8,829 nucleotides of DNA from GWB1-39-12 sp964435575 (GTDB lineage Bacteria; Patescibacteriota; Microgenomatia; UBA8517): contig CAYSZS010000034.1 of the NCBI GenBank assembly GCA_964435575.1, positions 1 to 8,829 on the forward strand, written 5' to 3'. Below, in pieces: positions 6,011 to 8,829 of this stretch (its first letter is position 1; each line of letters starts with the position of its first letter). A program made the position numbers and the translations under genes. The notes under the pieces were generated by a model. The model worked only from the letters and a program-made list of their open reading frames with translations, did not search any database and was not told the DNA's origin.

Positions 6011-7727
6011 TAAACGAAAGATCAAAAAGTATTATTTATTAATTATTCTTGGAATTGCAATTGTTTTAAGATTGTGGAAGTTAGGAAGCATCCCTCCAAG
6101 TTTAACTTCTGATGAGGCTTCTCTTGGTTATAATGCATACTCAATTTTGAAAACCGGAAGAGACGAATATGGGCAATTTTTGCCGATTATATTTAAATCC
6201 TTCGGTGATTATAAACCCGGCCTTTATGTATATTCTACGGTTCCGTTTGTGGCATTTTTCGGGCTTAATGAATTTTCCGTAAGACTACCAAGTGCGATAG
6301 CCGGGGTTATCGCAGTATGGCTTTTGTATAAAATAGTTTCGTCTCTTTCTGTAGTTAAGGATAGCCAATCACAGGTCACAGATCACAGATCACTGGCGAC
6401 AATTGCAGCATTAATGCTGGCGATCAGTCCTTGGCACATTCATTTTTCCCGGGGTGCGTGGGAAGTTAATCTTGCGTTAACTTTGACTTTAACGGGAATT
6501 TATTTTTTCATTAAATCACTCCATAAATCCAGCTTCCTACTTCTATCTTCCACCTTCTTTTCCCTAACTTTCTTAACCTACCAGGGTGCCAAACTTTCTT
6601 CGCTAATCGTAATTTTTGTTTTGATTGTTACATTCTGGAAGGAAATAAGAGGCCGGTTAGGTTCCTCAAGGAGTATCCTTGCAGGTTCGCTTGTAGTGGG
6701 TTTGGTTATAGTTTCGCCAATCCTTTTTAGTTTTATTTACGGTAAAACCGGAAGACTGGAAGTATTTAGTGTTTTTTCCTATCCGAGAAAAGAGGTAGAT
6801 ATTCAAAAAGTTCTGGCGCAGGGAGGAGAAAAAGCAGGAAACCTTTCTTACTATCTTTTCCATTCAGAGAATCTCAACTTTGCAAGGGGAATAATGGGCA
6901 GATGGTTTAACCACTTTTCGGGAAGATTTTTATTTTTTGAAGGAGATTATCAAAATCCCAGGCATTCTGTACCGAATCACGGCATGCTTCTTCTTTTTGA
7001 TTTGATTTTAATTCCTATGGGTTTGATCTCCATGATAAAAAGAAAAACGATATTATCAGTTTTCATTTTATTCTGGCTTGTATTAGCTCCGCTTCCTGCA
7101 GTGTTATCTCGTGACCAAGTCCACGCAGTAAGAGCGCTCAATATGGTTGTACCTTTAACATTAATTTCGGCTATTGGGTTGGAATATTTATGGTTAAAAG
7201 TGGCTCGAGTAACGGGTGTCAATAGGAATACACCCGACGGGTGGTATAGGTTTGCACCCGTTACTTTATTAATTCTTTTGGGTTCAAGTCTGATTTACTA
7301 TTTGGATGTGTATTTTGTTCATCTGCCAAAACACAACTCCAAAGAATGGGAATATGGGTATAAACAAATCGTTGAGACCGTAACGCCTATTCAAGGCGAC
7401 TATGTAAATATAAAGGTTCAACAGTCCTTCGCCCAACCTTATATTTATTTTCTTTTCTACCAGAAATATGATCCCGCAAAATATCAAGAGCAAGCCCTGT
7501 TGGTTGAGAGCGAATATAAGTATGACGTTGGTTATATTGAAAAACTGGACAATATTTGTTTTTGTGCAATTGACTTCCCGCAAAACAAAAAAGAGCATGG
7601 AAGCTTAGTTGTTGCCGATGATATAAGAATTCCAAAGACTGAGTTAAATAGTGATTCAGTTAATTTAATTAAAGAAATTAGTTACCTTAATGGTGAGATT
7701 GCTTTCAGGATTGTTGTGATTGAGTAA
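6003..7727 (+). CDS. PMT_2/ArnT-like GT-C glycosyltransferase (paralogue 3)
   Basis: This 574-residue polytopic protein has TM1 at about residues 10-27, the DE pair at D37-E38 (PPSLTSDEASLGYNAYS), GDYKPGLY, VRLPS, SPWHIHFSRGAWEVN (142-156), HFSGRFLFFEGD and SVPNHG. The C-terminal tail carries QPYIYFLFY from residue 478 and YDPAKYQ (489-495), matching the EPH..WDP region of the other paralogues. By family it is an outer-face glycosyltransferase using a polyprenyl-phosphate sugar. It is closest to the gene at 7779: both have HIHFSRG-x-WEVN and their DNA is nearly identical over 23 bases there. Oddities are two heptamer arrays (residues 122-130 and about 177-185) and an in-frame palindrome encoding residues 402-421, where the paralogues have only a basic loop. 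The ATG overlaps the Nudix stop by 8 nt; AAAGGG at 5993-5998 may act as a close-spaced ribosome site. Confidence 0.92.
   Translation: MNNKRKIKKYYLLIILGIAIVLRLWKLGSIPPSLTSDEASLGYNAYSILKTGRDEYGQFLPIIFKSFGDYKPGLYVYSTVPFVAFFGLNEFSVRLPSAIAGVIAVWLLYKIVSSLSVVKDSQSQVTDHRSLATIAALMLAISPWHIHFSRGAWEVNLALTLTLTGIYFFIKSLHKSSFLLLSSTFFSLTFLTYQGAKLSSLIVIFVLIVTFWKEIRGRLGSSRSILAGSLVVGLVIVSPILFSFIYGKTGRLEVFSVFSYPRKEVDIQKVLAQGGEKAGNLSYYLFHSENLNFARGIMGRWFNHFSGRFLFFEGDYQNPRHSVPNHGMLLLFDLILIPMGLISMIKRKTILSVFILFWLVLAPLPAVLSRDQVHAVRALNMVVPLTLISAIGLEYLWLKVARVTGVNRNTPDGWYRFAPVTLLILLGSSLIYYLDVYFVHLPKHNSKEWEYGYKQIVETVTPIQGDYVNIKVQQSFAQPYIYFLFYQKYDPAKYQEQALLVESEYKYDVGYIEKLDNICFCAIDFPQNKKEHGSLVVADDIRIPKTELNSDSVNLIKEISYLNGEIAFRIVVIE
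6366..6393 (+). repeat. Degenerate heptamer array, RGATCAC family (4 units)
   Basis: Four 7-bp units read CAATCAC, AGGTCAC and AGATCAC twice. They are translated in frame as QSQVTDHRS directly before ATIAALMLAISPWH in the 6003 gene. The array matches 2505-2532 in family, unit number, codon phase and location within the protein. The last two units are identical, so slippage by one unit is conceivable; it would shift the reading frame by one base. Confidence 0.75.
6531..6558 (+). repeat. Degenerate heptamer array, TACTTCT family
   Basis: The units read AGCTTCC, TACTTCT, ATCTTCC and ACCTTCT, with period 7. They encode SFLLLSSTFF at the beginning of a membrane segment in the 6003 gene. The array shares CTTCCTACTTCTA exactly with 4378-4392 of the 3832 gene at the equivalent position. 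Biased codon choice for Leu, Ser and Phe is the main alternative explanation. Confidence 0.5.
7208..7265 (+). repeat. In-frame nested palindromic element (possible mobile palindrome)
   Basis: The outer arms AGTAACGGGTG (7208-7218) and CACCCGTTACT (7255-7265) are a perfect 11-bp inverted repeat. At the centre is a second perfect dyad, CACCCG-A-CGGGTG (7231-7243). Equivalently, it can be read as two tandem hairpins of the form CGGGTG, 11 or 12 bases containing ATAGG, then CACCCG. It is richer in G+C than its surroundings and is translated as residues 402-421 (VTGVNRNTPDGWYRFAPVT and the flanking R) of the 6003 gene. The paralogues lack this segment. The architecture recalls Rickettsia palindromic elements inserted within genes. 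Confidence 0.7.
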
Positions 7728-7737
7728 TATTTTTTAC

Positions 7738-7776
7738 TCATTCCAGGAGTGTCTATCTATTTCACTCCTGGAATGA
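7738..7776. repeat. Intergenic palindrome, 14-bp perfect stem, 11-nt loop
   Basis: The arms TCATTCCAGGAGTG (7738-7751) and CACTCCTGGAATGA (7763-7776) pair perfectly around the loop TCTATCTATTT. Each arm is itself a near-palindrome (CATTCC-A-GGAGTG and CACTCC-T-GGAATG). It lies between the stop of the 6003 gene and the start of the 7779 gene. No T-run follows the stem on the plus strand, and on the minus strand the stem is followed by an A-run, so it is not a standard intrinsic terminator. It ends two bases before the next ATG, and AGGAG in the left arm would pair with CTCCT in the right arm, so it could influence translation or mRNA ends. Confidence 0.75.
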
Positions 7777-7778
7777 AC

Positions 7779-8829
7779 ATGGTTATGAGATTTAAAAAAC
7801 TATTATTAATTCTAATTTTGTCTTTGGCAGCGATTTTAAGGTTTTGGGAATTGGATAGTTATCCCGCGTTGAATGCTGATGAAGCAGCCATTGGTTATAA
7901 CGCATATTCTTTGATTCAAACGGGGCAAGACGAACACGGAAATTCGTGGCCAATCCACTTTCAGTCCTTCAACGATTATAAGCCAGGACTCTATTTCTAT
8001 TTAGTTTTACCGTTTGTCAAGATTTTTGGTCTTAATGAATGGTCGGTAAGGATTCCAGGTGCATTTCTTGGCGTTGCAACTATTTTTGTGCTTTATTTAT
8101 TAATTGAAGAATTAAAAATTGGAAATTCAATAGTAATTAAAAATTTGAAATTAGGAATTAGCGAAATTGCTGCCTTGCTCTTAGCAATTTCGCCCTGGCA
8201 CATCCATTTTTCCCGGGGAGGATGGGAAGTAAACGTTGCAACCTTCCTTATTGTTCTTGGTTTATGGTTTTTCTTAAAAGGATTGAATAATAAAGTCTTT
8301 CTGTTTTTAAGTTCTTTAGTTTTTTTGTTAAGTCTTTATGCTTACCATGCGACGCGGATTGTTATTCCTCTTCTTGGCATAGGAATTCTTTTCATTTATA
8401 GAGAATCTGTAGAGAAAAACTTGAAAAACTTTCTTCTGGCAGGTCTAATCGGCTTAGTAGCGATCTTGCCGCTTGTAAAGGATTTTACGAAGTCGGATGT
8501 TGCATCAAGAGCGGCAGGTGTGGGACTCTTTGCAGACCCTGGTCCTCTATCCCGAATTAATGAGCAAAGAGGAGAACATGGAGACTTCACAAGTTTTTCG
8601 GCGAAAGTTTTACATAATAAAGCGGTGAACTATACTTTGGCTTTCTTAAAGAATTGGTCCGATCACTTCCATGGTGAATTTTTATTTTTGTCAGGAGATG
8701 TAATCCAGCGGAATCGGGTACCTGAAGTGGGTCAAATGTATCTGCAAGATTTCATCTTGCTAATTGTTGGTATGGCTGCAATGGTTAAATGGTTAAAAAG
8801 AAAAGAAATACAATTAGTTTTATTGTGGC
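7779..8829 (+). CDS. PMT_2/ArnT-like GT-C glycosyltransferase (paralogue 4), partial at right edge
   Basis: I read this open frame by hand: 350 codons with no stop before the window end, so the C-terminal third is missing. TM1 covers about residues 8-25 and the DE pair is D34-E35 (PALNADEAAIGYNAYS). NDYKPGLY, VRIPG, SPWHIHFSRGGWEVN (138-152) and HFHGEFLFLSGD follow, the same order as in the 6003 gene, its closest relative here. Expected role: outer-face sugar transfer from a lipid-linked donor. Three in-frame ATGs (7773, 7779, 7785) are possible starts. The first lies inside the palindrome stem; I chose 7779, six bases after a weak GGA, with low certainty. It is the only plus-strand gene not overlapping its predecessor, so it may have its own expression control. 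The loop before the SPWH segment holds an AT-rich period-7 pattern. Confidence 0.88.
   Translation, partial: MVMRFKKLLLILILSLAAILRFWELDSYPALNADEAAIGYNAYSLIQTGQDEHGNSWPIHFQSFNDYKPGLYFYLVLPFVKIFGLNEWSVRIPGAFLGVATIFVLYLLIEELKIGNSIVIKNLKLGISEIAALLLAISPWHIHFSRGGWEVNVATFLIVLGLWFFLKGLNNKVFLFLSSLVFLLSLYAYHATRIVIPLLGIGILFIYRESVEKNLKNFLLAGLIGLVAILPLVKDFTKSDVASRAAGVGLFADPGPLSRINEQRGEHGDFTSFSAKVLHNKAVNYTLAFLKNWSDHFHGEFLFLSGDVIQRNRVPEVGQMYLQDFILLIVGMAAMVKWLKRKEIQLVLLW
8111..8163 (+). repeat. AT-rich period-7 pattern (ATTNRAA-like), weak
   Basis: Two runs show 7-bp spacing of ATT: ATTAAAA, ATTGGAA and ATTCAAT (8111-8131), then ATTAAAA, ATTTGAA, ATTAGGA and ATTAGCG (8136-8163). They encode the ELKIGNSIVIKNLKLGISE loop just before IAALLLAISPWH in the 7779 gene. 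This is the same site that holds RGATCAC heptamers in the genes at 2163 and 6003. The low complexity of AT-rich DNA makes this the least certain of the arrays. Confidence 0.35.

Noticed and set aside
6666..6863. Small minus-strand protein of 65 codons
   Set aside because: It is antisense to the 6003 gene, basic and without motifs, with no ribosome site or context supporting expression.
7208..7265. tRNA-like or small RNA gene, because the nested dyads can be drawn as a clover shape
   Set aside because: It is only 58 bases, lacks recognisable anticodon and T-arm features, and lies in frame within a long membrane-protein gene on the same strand.
7284..7635. Overlapping minus-strand open frames of 104 and 82 codons
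   Set aside because: Both lie antisense to the conserved C-terminal domain of the 6003 gene, overlap each other in different frames and show no family signature.
7738..7776. Rho-independent terminator
   Set aside because: The 14-bp stem is strong, but the T-run lies before it on the plus strand and an A-run follows it on the minus strand, so neither strand has the stem-then-T order.

Overview
The window looks like an AT-rich bacterial chromosome segment read with the standard code: TAA stops and no in-frame TGA in the long genes. The tight, overlapping packing of GT-C membrane glycosyltransferase paralogues, together with short period-7 repeats and small palindromes, resembles Patescibacteria/CPR genomes, perhaps the Microgenomates side. 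That assignment is an inference from style; there is no rRNA or marker gene to prove it.

Layout. Positions 1-863 (minus strand) hold the N-terminal part of a divergent PMT/ArnT-like membrane protein that runs off the left edge. A 22-bp divergent spacer (864-885) separates it from a compact plus-strand gene train. The train is a Gpi18/COG5542-like GT-C protein (886-2184), two PMT_2/ArnT-like paralogues (2163-3854 and 3832-5583), a Nudix hydrolase (5570-6010, or from 5546), and a third paralogue (6003-7727). Each gene overlaps the next by 8 to about 38 nt, so they are probably co-transcribed and translationally coupled. After a 51-bp gap dominated by a 14-bp-stem palindrome, a fourth plus-strand paralogue (7779 to the right edge) begins. 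Both edge-truncated genes are real. No stretch over 300 bases lacks a gene.

Function. The paralogues share an acidic DE pair in the first loop after TM1, a G-D-Y/F-K-x-P/G-L/V-Y segment, an R-L/I-P motif, an SPWH-type motif and, in four of five, an SRG-x-F/W-E-x-N motif. These fit membrane enzymes that move sugars from polyprenyl-phosphate donors to acceptors on the outer face of the membrane. The locus is probably a cell-surface glycosylation cluster built by tandem duplication. The donor sugar and acceptor cannot be read from the sequence.

The least expected content is a set of small repeats inside the genes. Degenerate heptanucleotide arrays of different sequence families lie at equivalent points of different paralogues. 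A roughly 58-bp nested palindrome is translated in frame inside the 6003-7727 gene. An intergenic palindrome at 7738-7776 has the same 13-nt CA...TG (6-1-6) core architecture and the same 11-nt spacer. Together they suggest small mobile or expandable elements that colonise tolerant loops of these glycosyltransferases, comparable to Rickettsia palindromic elements and cyanobacterial heptamer repeats.
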